Source: a virus
IMG/VR virus record: IMGVR_UViG_3300030108_001163
Location: 1 to 25,785 of that record
Reading direction: 5' to 3' (one strand)
Length of the DNA: 25,785 nucleotides
In this document: piece after piece, positions 15,041-21,031 of the stretch
Numbering within the stretch: the first letter of the stretch is position 1
Layout of the letters: every line of letters begins with the position of its first letter
Made by a program: the position numbers and the translations under genes
Notes under the pieces: generated by a model
What the model saw: the letters and a program-made list of their open reading frames with translations, nothing else
What the model was told of the DNA's origin: nothing
Databases searched by the model: none

Positions 15041-15050
15041 ATTAGTCAGG

Positions 15051-15073
15051 AAAAAGCCGCCCGAAGGCGGCTC
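15051..15073 (-). terminator. Strong rho-independent terminator after the major capsid gene
   Basis: On the minus strand AGCCGCC, a TTCG tetraloop and GGCGGCT form a perfect seven-pair stem, followed by a T run. It begins a few bases after the capsid stop codon. It should end most transcripts coming from the capsid module. Confidence 0.9.
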
Positions 15074-15079
15074 TAGTTT

Positions 15080-15985
15080 TTAAGCACCGGGGGTGCCAAA
15101 CACACAACGCCAGTCAGAAACTCCAAAACTGTAACGCTCACGCGCCTTGAAGCGCATGTTGCCAGTGTCAAAGTCACCTTCCATGGCAGTCTTGATCGGG
15201 CTACGGTTAAACAACTTGAAGCCGTTAGGTGCATCCGTCTTGATGAAGAATGCATCTGTATCGGTCAAAAAGTGGTTTACAACAGCGCCGTCAGGGAGCA
15301 TTCCCATAGACTTCAATGCGTTGGTGTCGTTGTCCGCTGTTCCCGAGCGAAGGTTAGAGTTGATAACTCTTTCTGCAATAAATTGCAGTTCTTTCGGGAT
15401 AATCAGCTTCATGCCACGAACAGCAATCTTCAAGCCACGCTCATCGGTGAAGCCCGCGATATCAATCATCATCTGCTCCAGCGAAGTCTCATTGAGATCC
15501 GCAGCAGTAGACAGAAGGTTTCGCTGGTTACCCGACAGAGACGGGTGAGCGGCTGAACACAAAGCAGCACCGTCCCCTACGGGGAAAGTAGTATCAAAAG
15601 CATTGTTCAAAATAGACGCTGCTTTGATCTGCTTGGTTTGTGACATAGATCGTGCCAAAGCACGGGTGTAGCGAGACGCCAGACGATCATAAAGATTGTC
15701 TTCGATTGCCTCTTCAGTGATGCTGAAGGCAAGAGCAATTGTCTCGTGCGTATAACGTGCAGTGAAAGTCTCCTGCGCGTCATCAAACGAGATTGCACCG
15801 CCTTCTGACTTAACCGGCGCAGTGCCGAAGCCAGACAGCATTACCTCTTCTTCAAAAGCACGGTCTGAGGTTTCTTCTTCAAAGATCTCAGAATGCTCTT
15901 GCTCGTAGCGATCATACTCAAGGCCGAAGAGAGCATTCAGTCCGGGCTCAAGCTCCTTCGCCAGTTGTGCGCGAGAAATAGCCAT
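15080..15985 (-). CDS. Major capsid protein, Mu gpT-like / HK97-fold type, 301 aa
   Basis: The ATG at 15985 has GGGAG upstream. The order MAISRAQLAKELEPGLNAL, then EYDRYEQEHSEIFEEETSD, YTHETIALAFSITEEAIED and LYDRLASRYTRALARSMSQ, with DGAALCSAAHPSLSG, follows the Mu-like major head subunit gpT family. These elements would correspond to the E-loop/spine-helix region and the P-domain of an HK97 fold. It ends in YSFGVSDWRCVFGTPGA. It sits after a scaffold-like gene and before a strong terminator, as expected for the most abundant virion protein. No N-terminal pre-sequence cleavage is evident. The link of a gpT-type capsid with a P22-type portal is known in marine phages only from memory. Confidence 0.85.
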   Translation of the reverse strand: MAISRAQLAKELEPGLNALFGLEYDRYEQEHSEIFEEETSDRAFEEEVMLSGFGTAPVKSEGGAISFDDAQETFTARYTHETIALAFSITEEAIEDNLYDRLASRYTRALARSMSQTKQIKAASILNNAFDTTFPVGDGAALCSAAHPSLSGNQRNLLSTAADLNETSLEQMMIDIAGFTDERGLKIAVRGMKLIIPKELQFIAERVINSNLRSGTADNDTNALKSMGMLPDGAVVNHFLTDTDAFFIKTDAPNGFKLFNRSPIKTAMEGDFDTGNMRFKARERYSFGVSDWRCVFGTPGA

Positions 15986-15998
15986 TACTCAATCTCCC

Positions 15999-16646
15999 TT
16001 AAATACCAGTAGAGTCAGCAGTCGTCTGAGACGCTGAAGCTGACGCTGGCGAGTTGAAGTGGAAGTTAAACCGAACTACGAAGTTCACTCCCGCCGCATC
16101 ATAATCGAGGTTGGCCACATCTGTGGTCAGCCCGACAATACGCATAAACAGCGTTGCTGTTGTAGCTGCGGTAGAAATGTCTAGTTCAGCAGTGGATCGG
16201 CCTGTGTTGGTAGACCCTGAAGTACCATTTGCCAAAGAGCAGTTGGAGAAAACATCAGCCAACGCGGTTGCCCGGTTGGTAACGCTTTCATCAGCGGCGA
16301 CCATGAACAGTTGGTTAGGGTTATCAGCAACAAAAGCTTTAACAGGGAAGTTAGTGTCTACACTAACGTTGTTAGAGCCGGGCCAATAGTTTTTGAAAAC
16401 GGTCTTCTTGCTAGAGCTATCAACGTACTCTACGCCCATTAGGACTCCAAGAGCGGGGACCGTACCACCGTTAGCTGCGCCAACGATATCAATCACACCA
16501 GCAGCCAACGGGATCACCGCAGAATACTGGTAGATGGCATTGGTGTTGTCATTCGCAATCTCGTATTGCGTAACACCTGTGGTATTAGCACTCGCGCCAT
16601 TAAGACCAATAGGACGAAGACCAAAGGCAGTATCTTGATTTGCCAT
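15999..16646 (-). CDS. Capsid-associated structural protein, 215 aa
   Basis: The ATG at 16646 has GAGGAA upstream; the stop is near the capsid start. The N-terminus MANQDTAFGLRPIGLNGAS and the segment VTQYEIANDNTNAIYQYSA recur in phage proteins just before major capsid genes. The sequence is Ala/Thr/Asn/Val-rich with beta-like strands: VLMGVEYVDSSSKKTVFKN, WPGSNNVSVDTNFPVKAFV, NQLFMVAADESV. It ends in a low-complexity NSPASASASQTTADSTGI. I infer a head decoration or secondary capsid protein. Exact function not known. Confidence 0.8.
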   Translation of the reverse strand: MANQDTAFGLRPIGLNGASANTTGVTQYEIANDNTNAIYQYSAVIPLAAGVIDIVGAANGGTVPALGVLMGVEYVDSSSKKTVFKNYWPGSNNVSVDTNFPVKAFVADNPNQLFMVAADESVTNRATALADVFSNCSLANGTSGSTNTGRSTAELDISTAATTATLFMRIVGLTTDVANLDYDAAGVNFVVRFNFHFNSPASASASQTTADSTGI

Positions 16647-16672
16647 CGATTAGTTCCTCGTTCAGTGCGGCC

Positions 16673-17155
16673 CTATTTCTTGGGGCCGCCAAAAGTTACA
16701 CGACTTTGACGCTCGGGTTTGCCGATTGTCATAGTTGGATGAGCGTTTTCTCGCAACATATCACTCTCAACAGCTTCGATCTGGTCCGCGTTACGTTGAG
16801 CAAAATACTCAGCGCGTTCCTGCACTGTTTCAACTGGTATCCGTGCGAGCATCAATCCACCCACGCCAAACACACCCTCATATCTACCTGATTCAATTAC
16901 CGGGGACTCAAAATCGGGGTATTCGTCTTGCCGTACTAGCTCATAGCCTTCTCGCAATCTTGCTGAAATGTTTTTCGTGTCATCAAAGCCACGAACTTCA
17001 GCACGAATCCAACGATGTTTAAACCCTTCTGGTGCAGGCGGTGCGTCCAACATGGACGGGGGAGCCCAAGGCTTACGAGTTCCTTGTTTTTCCCGTGACG
17101 CTGCATTACGTGAGGCGCGTTTGATGCCTTCAAAGCCTTTTTTCTCTTCCGACAT
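16673..17155 (-). CDS. Capsid-module protein, 160 aa
   Basis: I prefer the ATG at 17155 (MSEEKKGFEGIKRASRN) because AAGGAG at 17164-17169 is eight bases upstream; an earlier in-frame ATG at 17161 is only two bases from it. The N-terminal third is basic and probably disordered (ASREKQGTRKPWAPPS). The rest has RWIRAEVRGFDDTKNISAR, LREGYELVRQDEYPDF, and IESGRYEGVFGVGGLMLAR, a pattern common in marine phage proteins between scaffold and capsid genes. The end is a helix and TMTIGKPERQSRVTFGG. Its place suggests a capsid-assembly or head-joining role. No enzyme motif. Confidence 0.8.
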   Translation of the reverse strand: MSEEKKGFEGIKRASRNAASREKQGTRKPWAPPSMLDAPPAPEGFKHRWIRAEVRGFDDTKNISARLREGYELVRQDEYPDFESPVIESGRYEGVFGVGGLMLARIPVETVQERAEYFAQRNADQIEAVESDMLRENAHPTMTIGKPERQSRVTFGGPKK

Positions 17156-17160
17156 GTCCA

Positions 17161-18078
17161 TCACTCCTTCACATATTTCGCGTATTCTTCAAGCGGCACT
17201 CCCAATTTTTTAGCAATGGCAACTTGGGTCTGGGAGAGTCGAACCCTTTTGCCGCGCCCAGATGAACTGGAGCGTGAAACACCAGCCACAGCCTGAGTAG
17301 GTCTACGACTAGCTGATTGATCTTCTCCAAATTTATGCGGAAACTCCCGCTTAATTCTGGAATCTAGCTCAGTATAATAGTCATCACTCTGAGGATCAAA
17401 TCCTTCATCCTCTATTAATTTTTTATGTATTCCAAACGCAGCAAAAGTCATTGCCTCGTCTTGACCAAACCAAGAATTACGGCCCGCCCAGTCTTCTGCT
17501 TTGGCGTCAGGTCTAATCGGTTGTTGAGGCTGTTGGGGCTGTTGGTAAGCCTGTGGTTGTTGATATTGCTGATTTTGTGCAGTTTGTTGGTAAGCTTGGG
17601 CTTGCCGTTGCGCGGCAGAATAGTTGTTTGCGGCCACAGAAACGTCTGTGAGGGCTTTTTGTGCGGCAACGGTCCCGTCCGCATCCCCAAGCTCTACCGC
17701 CCGTTTTAACGCCGCCTCTGCTTGCTGTTGCTGTAGTGCCAAACGGTTGCCATATTCAGACATATACCCTTGGTCTAAATTTTCCATCCGTTGACGAAGT
17801 TGTTGAGCCTCGCTTTGGACATTTTTAGCGTAAGTTAGAGCCTCTTCTCGCTCTCGCTCCGCATCGCGCATTTTTTTAGTCAGACGATTGATGCGTTTTT
17901 GCACAGATTCACTGTACTGCTCCATTTCCGCCTCTGCCCCTGGAGCTGAGTCTTCTGAAACAGAGACTTCTGCGACTTCTTCGGTGTTTTCTTCTTCCGA
18001 AACAGGGACTTCTATTTCCGTTTCTTCTGCATCCCCTACTTCTAGCTCAAATTGAGCGTTTTCCGCAGCATTTGCCAT
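17161..18078 (-). CDS. Scaffolding-like protein, 305 aa
   Basis: The ATG at 18078 has AGGAGG upstream. The first 55 residues are very acidic (EEENTEEVAEVSVSED), followed by a long coiled coil at about residues 55-130 (RINRLTKKMRDAEREREEA), a Gln/Ala-rich section (QQYQQPQAYQQPQQPQQP), and a basic end KRVRLSQTQVAIAKKLGVP with LEEYAKYVKE. An acidic and coiled N-terminus with a small basic helical C-terminus that can bind coat is the plan of P22-type scaffolding proteins. Its place one gene before the capsid genes agrees. Homology is by pattern, not by search. Confidence 0.8.
   Translation of the reverse strand: MANAAENAQFELEVGDAEETEIEVPVSEEENTEEVAEVSVSEDSAPGAEAEMEQYSESVQKRINRLTKKMRDAEREREEALTYAKNVQSEAQQLRQRMENLDQGYMSEYGNRLALQQQQAEAALKRAVELGDADGTVAAQKALTDVSVAANNYSAAQRQAQAYQQTAQNQQYQQPQAYQQPQQPQQPIRPDAKAEDWAGRNSWFGQDEAMTFAAFGIHKKLIEDEGFDPQSDDYYTELDSRIKREFPHKFGEDQSASRRPTQAVAGVSRSSSSGRGKRVRLSQTQVAIAKKLGVPLEEYAKYVKE
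17164..17169 (-). promoter_or_regulatory. Shine-Dalgarno AAGGAG for the ATG at 17155
   Basis: AAGGAG lies within the end of the scaffold-like gene, eight bases before the ATG at 17155. It decides among three possible starts (GTG 17164, ATG 17161, ATG 17155). Confidence 0.65.
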
Positions 18079-18092
18079 GCTGATTACCCTCC

Positions 18093-18539
18093 TTACAGAC
18101 TAAGAATATCCTCGGGATCGTCAATAACAGCAAGAATCTCATCATCATTCAAGATCCTGCACTCGCCACCCTCTATGCGAAACCGAGAACCCGCATAACG
18201 AGCAAAAATAACCCATTGTTTTTCTTGGCACCAAGGCCCGTCTGGAAATTTTTCTTCGTCTTTGTAACAAAGGGAGCCTTGTTTTACGACATACCCCACT
18301 ACCGTTTGTATTTGAGTGTCATCTAACACTTTAGTGGGTATGTAAATGCCGCCATCTGTGGTTTCTTTACCACGATACGGCAAAATAAGCATTCTCCACC
18401 CGGTGGGTGTGGGCATTCTGTCCAGCAAACTTTTATCCATAGCCGCTGGATCAAGAACTTTTGGTTGGGGTGCCTTATATAAGCTTTTTATGCCTTCTTC
18501 GGCACTTTCAAGATCGACTGTCTCCGCTAAATCAGTCAT
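18093..18539 (-). CDS. GroES-like co-chaperonin (Cpn10 family), 148 aa
   Basis: After a ~45-residue acidic N-terminal extension, residues 47-145 follow the Cpn10 fold: GWRMLILPYRGKETTDGG, IYIPTKVLDDTQIQT in the mobile-loop place (GGIYIP at 63-68 matches GGIVLT of GroES), VVGYVVKQG, then WCQEKQWVIFARYAGSRF and CRILNDDEILAVID. The roof-loop section (SLCYKDEEKFPDGPW) is longer than in GroES. The ATG has AGGAG eight bases upstream. It stands just before the scaffold and capsid genes, so it probably forms a cap on host GroEL for capsid folding, like T4 gp31. No GroEL gene is in the window. Confidence 0.87.
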   Translation of the reverse strand: MTDLAETVDLESAEEGIKSLYKAPQPKVLDPAAMDKSLLDRMPTPTGWRMLILPYRGKETTDGGIYIPTKVLDDTQIQTVVGYVVKQGSLCYKDEEKFPDGPWCQEKQWVIFARYAGSRFRIEGGECRILNDDEILAVIDDPEDILSL

Positions 18540-18729
18540 TTAGTTGCTCCTGTTGTTCTAGCAGGCCCGAGAGTTCCTGTGCGATGTGATTCAAAGCAGC
18601 TATTTCACCCATGAGGTGTTGATATTGCTCCATTGATTTGACTTGGTTGTTTTCTAATATCTCTAAAATCTGGGTTTTTCTGTCCTTTATCAGCCTCTGG
18701 ATAAACTGAACCAGTTGTAAAACGTCCAA
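18532..18729 (-). CDS. Small coiled-coil protein, 65 aa, TTG start
   Basis: The only early start is a TTG at 18729, with GGAG eight bases upstream, so a TTG start is reasonable. The sequence VLQLVQFIQRLIKDRKTQ and ILEILENNQVKSMEQYQ, then HLMGEIAALNHIAQELSG is entirely helical with heptad-like spacing of Leu and Ile. Its end overlaps the co-chaperonin start by eight bases (ATGACTGA). Similar short helical proteins precede capsid modules in marine phages, from memory. Function unknown; it is the first gene of the capsid module. Confidence 0.7.
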   Translation of the reverse strand: MDVLQLVQFIQRLIKDRKTQILEILENNQVKSMEQYQHLMGEIAALNHIAQELSGLLEQQEQLND

Positions 18730-18746
18730 GATGCGCTCCGTCTTAG

Positions 18747-18775
18747 ATTATCGTATCTATATACCATTTTGTTAT
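18747..18775 (-). promoter_or_regulatory. Possible sigma-70 promoter for the capsid module
   Basis: In the 58-base AT-rich gap on the minus strand, ATAACA (18775-18770) and GATAAT (18752-18747) are 17 bases apart; they match the -35 and -10 consensus at 4/6 and 5/6. An imperfect TCGTAT/ATACGA dyad overlaps it. The place between the lysis and capsid genes is sensible, but AT-rich gaps give such matches by chance. Confidence 0.35.
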
Positions 18776-18787
18776 ATACGATGCAAG

Positions 18788-19135
18788 CTAATACGTCCAC
18801 ATCACGGGAGTTGTGACTCTCATGTCCACGTGAACAAACGTTTTTGCAACACCTATCCCTGTGAAACCTACAAGAAAAGCTTCTTCTACAATCTTTCGGC
18901 GCTGAACACCATTAGCCACAGCAATGTCCGCGGCTAGTCCCGTTGTATGAATCCCAGGTTTTTCCTTAATTTTTTCAACGCTGTGTGTGGGAGCCCTGTA
19001 ACCAGATGTGACCGTAAAAGGAAAGTTGCAACGCTCCCGCAACTCATCCAACTGCCCAACAAAACCGGTGTCTATAAAGTTGTCACCCGTCTCTGAACAA
19101 GCAAATTCATCCAAAGTAAAATACTTGTAGTTCAC
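18788..19135 (-). CDS. M15-family peptidase endolysin, 115 aa
   Basis: The start is a GTG at 19135, in a GTGA overlap with the 2-TM gene; a longer frame upstream would run 61 bases into that gene. The protein starts with NYKYFTLDEFACSETGDN, has VTSGYRAPTHS, and the zinc-site motifs HTTGLAAD (His63, Asp70) and FVHVDMR (His102) of the Peptidase_M15_3 (D-Ala-D-Ala carboxypeptidase-like) family. Its length is normal for a single-domain phage endopeptidase. It cuts peptide cross-links in murein. It has no signal peptide, so it should need a holin, and holin-like genes are directly upstream. Confidence 0.9.
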   Translation of the reverse strand: MNYKYFTLDEFACSETGDNFIDTGFVGQLDELRERCNFPFTVTSGYRAPTHSVEKIKEKPGIHTTGLAADIAVANGVQRRKIVEEAFLVGFTGIGVAKTFVHVDMRVTTPVMWTY

Positions 19136-19332
19136 TCTTTTTTGCCTTGACCTAAAAACAAACCAAAAACGGCTGTCATAGCCCCAGTGCACACGGAAAC
19201 CAAACCGGCCTGCTCAAAAGTAGGGTCAGAAAGTGTTGTAAACCAATGAATCACGTCCCACGTCGCCCATGCCATCATCAAAACAAGCACACGGGGTACA
19301 ACGCGCCACTTGTCAAATGTCTCTGGCGTCAT
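19132..19332 (-). CDS. Small two-helix membrane protein in lysis cassette, 66 aa
   Basis: The ATG at 19332 overlaps the holin-like gene's stop as ATGA. The protein MTPETFDKWRVVPRVLVLM has two membrane segments: about residues 14-31 (VLVLMMAWATWDVIHWF) and 43-61 (GLVSVCTGAMTAVFGLFLG). A short basic tail QGKKE follows. Proteins of this pattern (KWRVxPRxxVL, HWF, GxxTAxFGxFLG) recur beside endolysin genes in marine phages. Coupling to both the 3-TM holin-like gene and the M15 gene suggests a second holin, an antiholin or pinholin. Which one cannot be told from sequence. Confidence 0.75.
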   Translation of the reverse strand: MTPETFDKWRVVPRVLVLMMAWATWDVIHWFTTLSDPTFEQAGLVSVCTGAMTAVFGLFLGQGKKE

Positions 19333-19730
19333 TTTTCACGCGCTATGTTTTTGGTTTTTTCAAATGTCCTTAAACCACCCAACCCGAGCATCCCAAGGAG
19401 TACAGTTAACAGGCTTTCCATCTCAAAGGCAGGCAATTCAGGGGTTTCCACACCAAATACCGCAATCCCAAAAACAACGAGAGGCTGGCCAACAAAGTGC
19501 CAAGCCAAAGCAACCCCGCAAGTCCACCCAACAAATGGCCGCCAACCTGCGACAAACAATGACTTATGTGCCGCCTCTGCCTTGTTAATCTCCAACTGGC
19601 CTTTGGCAAGCTCCTGTGCGTGTCGTTCAGACATGGTTGCAATTTCATGAGCTAACCTCGCCTTTTCATCGGCATCCGGGATGAACTTATCTAAAAGCCC
19701 TGTTACTGGACCAATAAGTGCCTGTAGCAT
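19329..19730 (-). CDS. Holin-like protein, 3-TM GTA holin family, 133 aa
   Basis: The ATG at 19730 shares a base with the upstream TAA. The N-terminal ~55 residues are a soluble helical section (LLDKFIPDADEKARLAHEI, MSERHAQELAKGQLEINKA). Then come AGWRPFVGWTCGVALAWHF, a second hydrophobic stretch PLVVFGIAVFGV and a third at MESLLTVLLGMLGLGGLR, before a short basic end. The GWRPFVGW signature and order match the 'holin of 3TMs, for gene-transfer release' family (PF11351, from memory). It should allow the M15 enzyme to reach the periplasm. Next gene overlaps by ATGA. Confidence 0.85.
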   Translation of the reverse strand: MLQALIGPVTGLLDKFIPDADEKARLAHEIATMSERHAQELAKGQLEINKAEAAHKSLFVAGWRPFVGWTCGVALAWHFVGQPLVVFGIAVFGVETPELPAFEMESLLTVLLGMLGLGGLRTFEKTKNIAREK

Positions 19731-20821
19731 TAAAAAACGCCCCCGCCTCCACTTTGTGCCGTGTTTATCATCGGCGCACCCGCATCCGCACGGAAAAGGG
19801 CACCTTGGTTTGGATCTGGTGGCTGCACCGCCGGGGCGGACATGCCGCTCGGCTGTGGCATGGCTCCTGCGCCAACACTAAGAGTACCGTCTGGGTTGGT
19901 AGTGCCCATCATGCCACCGCCCTGAAGGGGGTTGCCCTGAAACGCCGCGATAGAGAGACCGTCTCCAGCGGGGATTATTTCACCAGATGCCAGTCTTGTT
20001 TGCCTGTCAATCATGTATGGGTTAAATCCACCACCGAAGCCACCACCGAAGGGCCTAGAAATAGGGAATCCTCCATACGGGTTAGGCCGTGGACCCCCCG
20101 TCATGGGCGGGGGCATTTGGTTAAATCGCGGGGGCATTTGACCAAATTGTTGATTAAATTGGCTAAAACGATCCATCCCCATGCTGTATTGTTCTGGCGT
20201 CATTTGAGCTAATTGATTAAACATGCCAAAACCGCCGCCCATAGAAGGACCAAATTGCTGTCGGAATTGACCAAAACGGTCCATTCCCATGCTGTATTGC
20301 TCTGGAGACATCATCGCCAACTGATTGAAAAAGGCTCCAATTCCACCAAACTGGTTGCCGCCAAATGGTCTTGGCGGTTGTGAAATTGGCGGCGGCATTG
20401 GCGGAGGGGTCTGTGGGGGCGGAGGAGGTCCGGGAGTTGGTAAAGGCTCTCCTCTAATACCTGCTGTGCCTTCTAAAGGTGTGCCTGCAAAAGGGTCAAT
20501 ATCTGGTTTCTGAAACGGTCTAGACGGTCTAGGTATTGGTCTTCTAATTACAGGGGAGCTGAACCTTGGGTCAGGATTAAATGAAAAAAGGGCTGGGTTC
20601 ATTGGCCGACCCGTAGCCATGTTTGTTCCGGGGGCGGCCATGCGGCCTCCGAAACTAGTGGGTCCTTGCATCAGCGCCGCCCCCATTTGTCGATCAGGAC
20701 GTATAGAACGAGCAAAGGGGGATGGTTGGGGCTGAAAACTAATACTGGGCGTATCTGAGGGAAAACCACCATACAACTGAGCATATTGCCCGTAGCTCAT
20801 TCCGGGAGGAGGCATAAACAT
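19730..20821 (-). CDS. Pro/Gly/Met/Gln-rich repeat protein, 363 aa
   Basis: The ATG at 20821 follows a GGTGA site. The protein starts MFMPPPGMSYGQYAQLYGG and is low-complexity and Pro/Gly-rich. It has two copies of a ~36-residue unit centred on MSPEQYSMGMDRFGQFRQQ and MTPEQYSMGMDRFSQFNQQ, a Pro-run section PLPTPGPPPPPQTPPPMPPP, and a Gly-rich GGGFGGGFNPYMID. It has no clear domain. It is downstream of the portal and before the holin; a virion-associated, disordered protein is likely. Function unknown. Repeat and composition suggest fast evolution. Confidence 0.75.
   Translation of the reverse strand: MFMPPPGMSYGQYAQLYGGFPSDTPSISFQPQPSPFARSIRPDRQMGAALMQGPTSFGGRMAAPGTNMATGRPMNPALFSFNPDPRFSSPVIRRPIPRPSRPFQKPDIDPFAGTPLEGTAGIRGEPLPTPGPPPPPQTPPPMPPPISQPPRPFGGNQFGGIGAFFNQLAMMSPEQYSMGMDRFGQFRQQFGPSMGGGFGMFNQLAQMTPEQYSMGMDRFSQFNQQFGQMPPRFNQMPPPMTGGPRPNPYGGFPISRPFGGGFGGGFNPYMIDRQTRLASGEIIPAGDGLSIAAFQGNPLQGGGMMGTTNPDGTLSVGAGAMPQPSGMSAPAVQPPDPNQGALFRADAGAPMINTAQSGGGGVF
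20160..20330. repeat. Diverged tandem duplication, 108-bp period
   Basis: ATGCTGTATTG on the plus strand occurs near 20181 and 20289; surrounding bases match between the copies. It encodes the MxPEQYSMGMDRFxQF unit twice. Confidence 0.7.
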
Positions 20822-20829
20822 TTTGTCAC

Positions 20830-21030
20830 CTACGCGCTAGTAAAACGCGAGCCACGTAACGCGGCACCCATGCCTCGCTTCGTGCCCGTGGTTACTTTGG
20901 CAAACATCGTATCCGGAGTTTTCTCTTCCTTGGCCGAAGCATACGGAATAGAACCCTGCCCTTGAATGTCTGCCTTGTTCACAGGGGCCGGTGGGTTTTT
21001 TGGTGGAGCGCCATTTACTTTGACCGTCAT
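20830..21030 (-). CDS. Small protein next to portal, 66 aa
   Basis: The ATG at 21030 is immediately after the portal stop, with AGGAGAG upstream. The sequence MTVKVNGAPPKNPPAPVNK, ADIQGQGSIPYASAKEEK and TPDTMFAKVTTGTKRGMGA ends in a basic ALRGSRFTSA. It is Pro-rich at first and probably disordered. Similar short proteins follow P22-like portals in marine phages, from memory (KRGMGAALRGxRFxxx). Function unknown; a portal-associated or assembly role is likely by position. Confidence 0.75.
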   Translation of the reverse strand: MTVKVNGAPPKNPPAPVNKADIQGQGSIPYASAKEEKTPDTMFAKVTTGTKRGMGAALRGSRFTSA

Positions 21031-21031
21031 C

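Noticed and set aside
18814-18824. A second CACGTG core (inside the M15 gene) as another parS site
   Set aside because: The bases next to CACGTG do not fit TGTTn/nAACA in register; the sequence encodes the FVHVDMR zinc motif.
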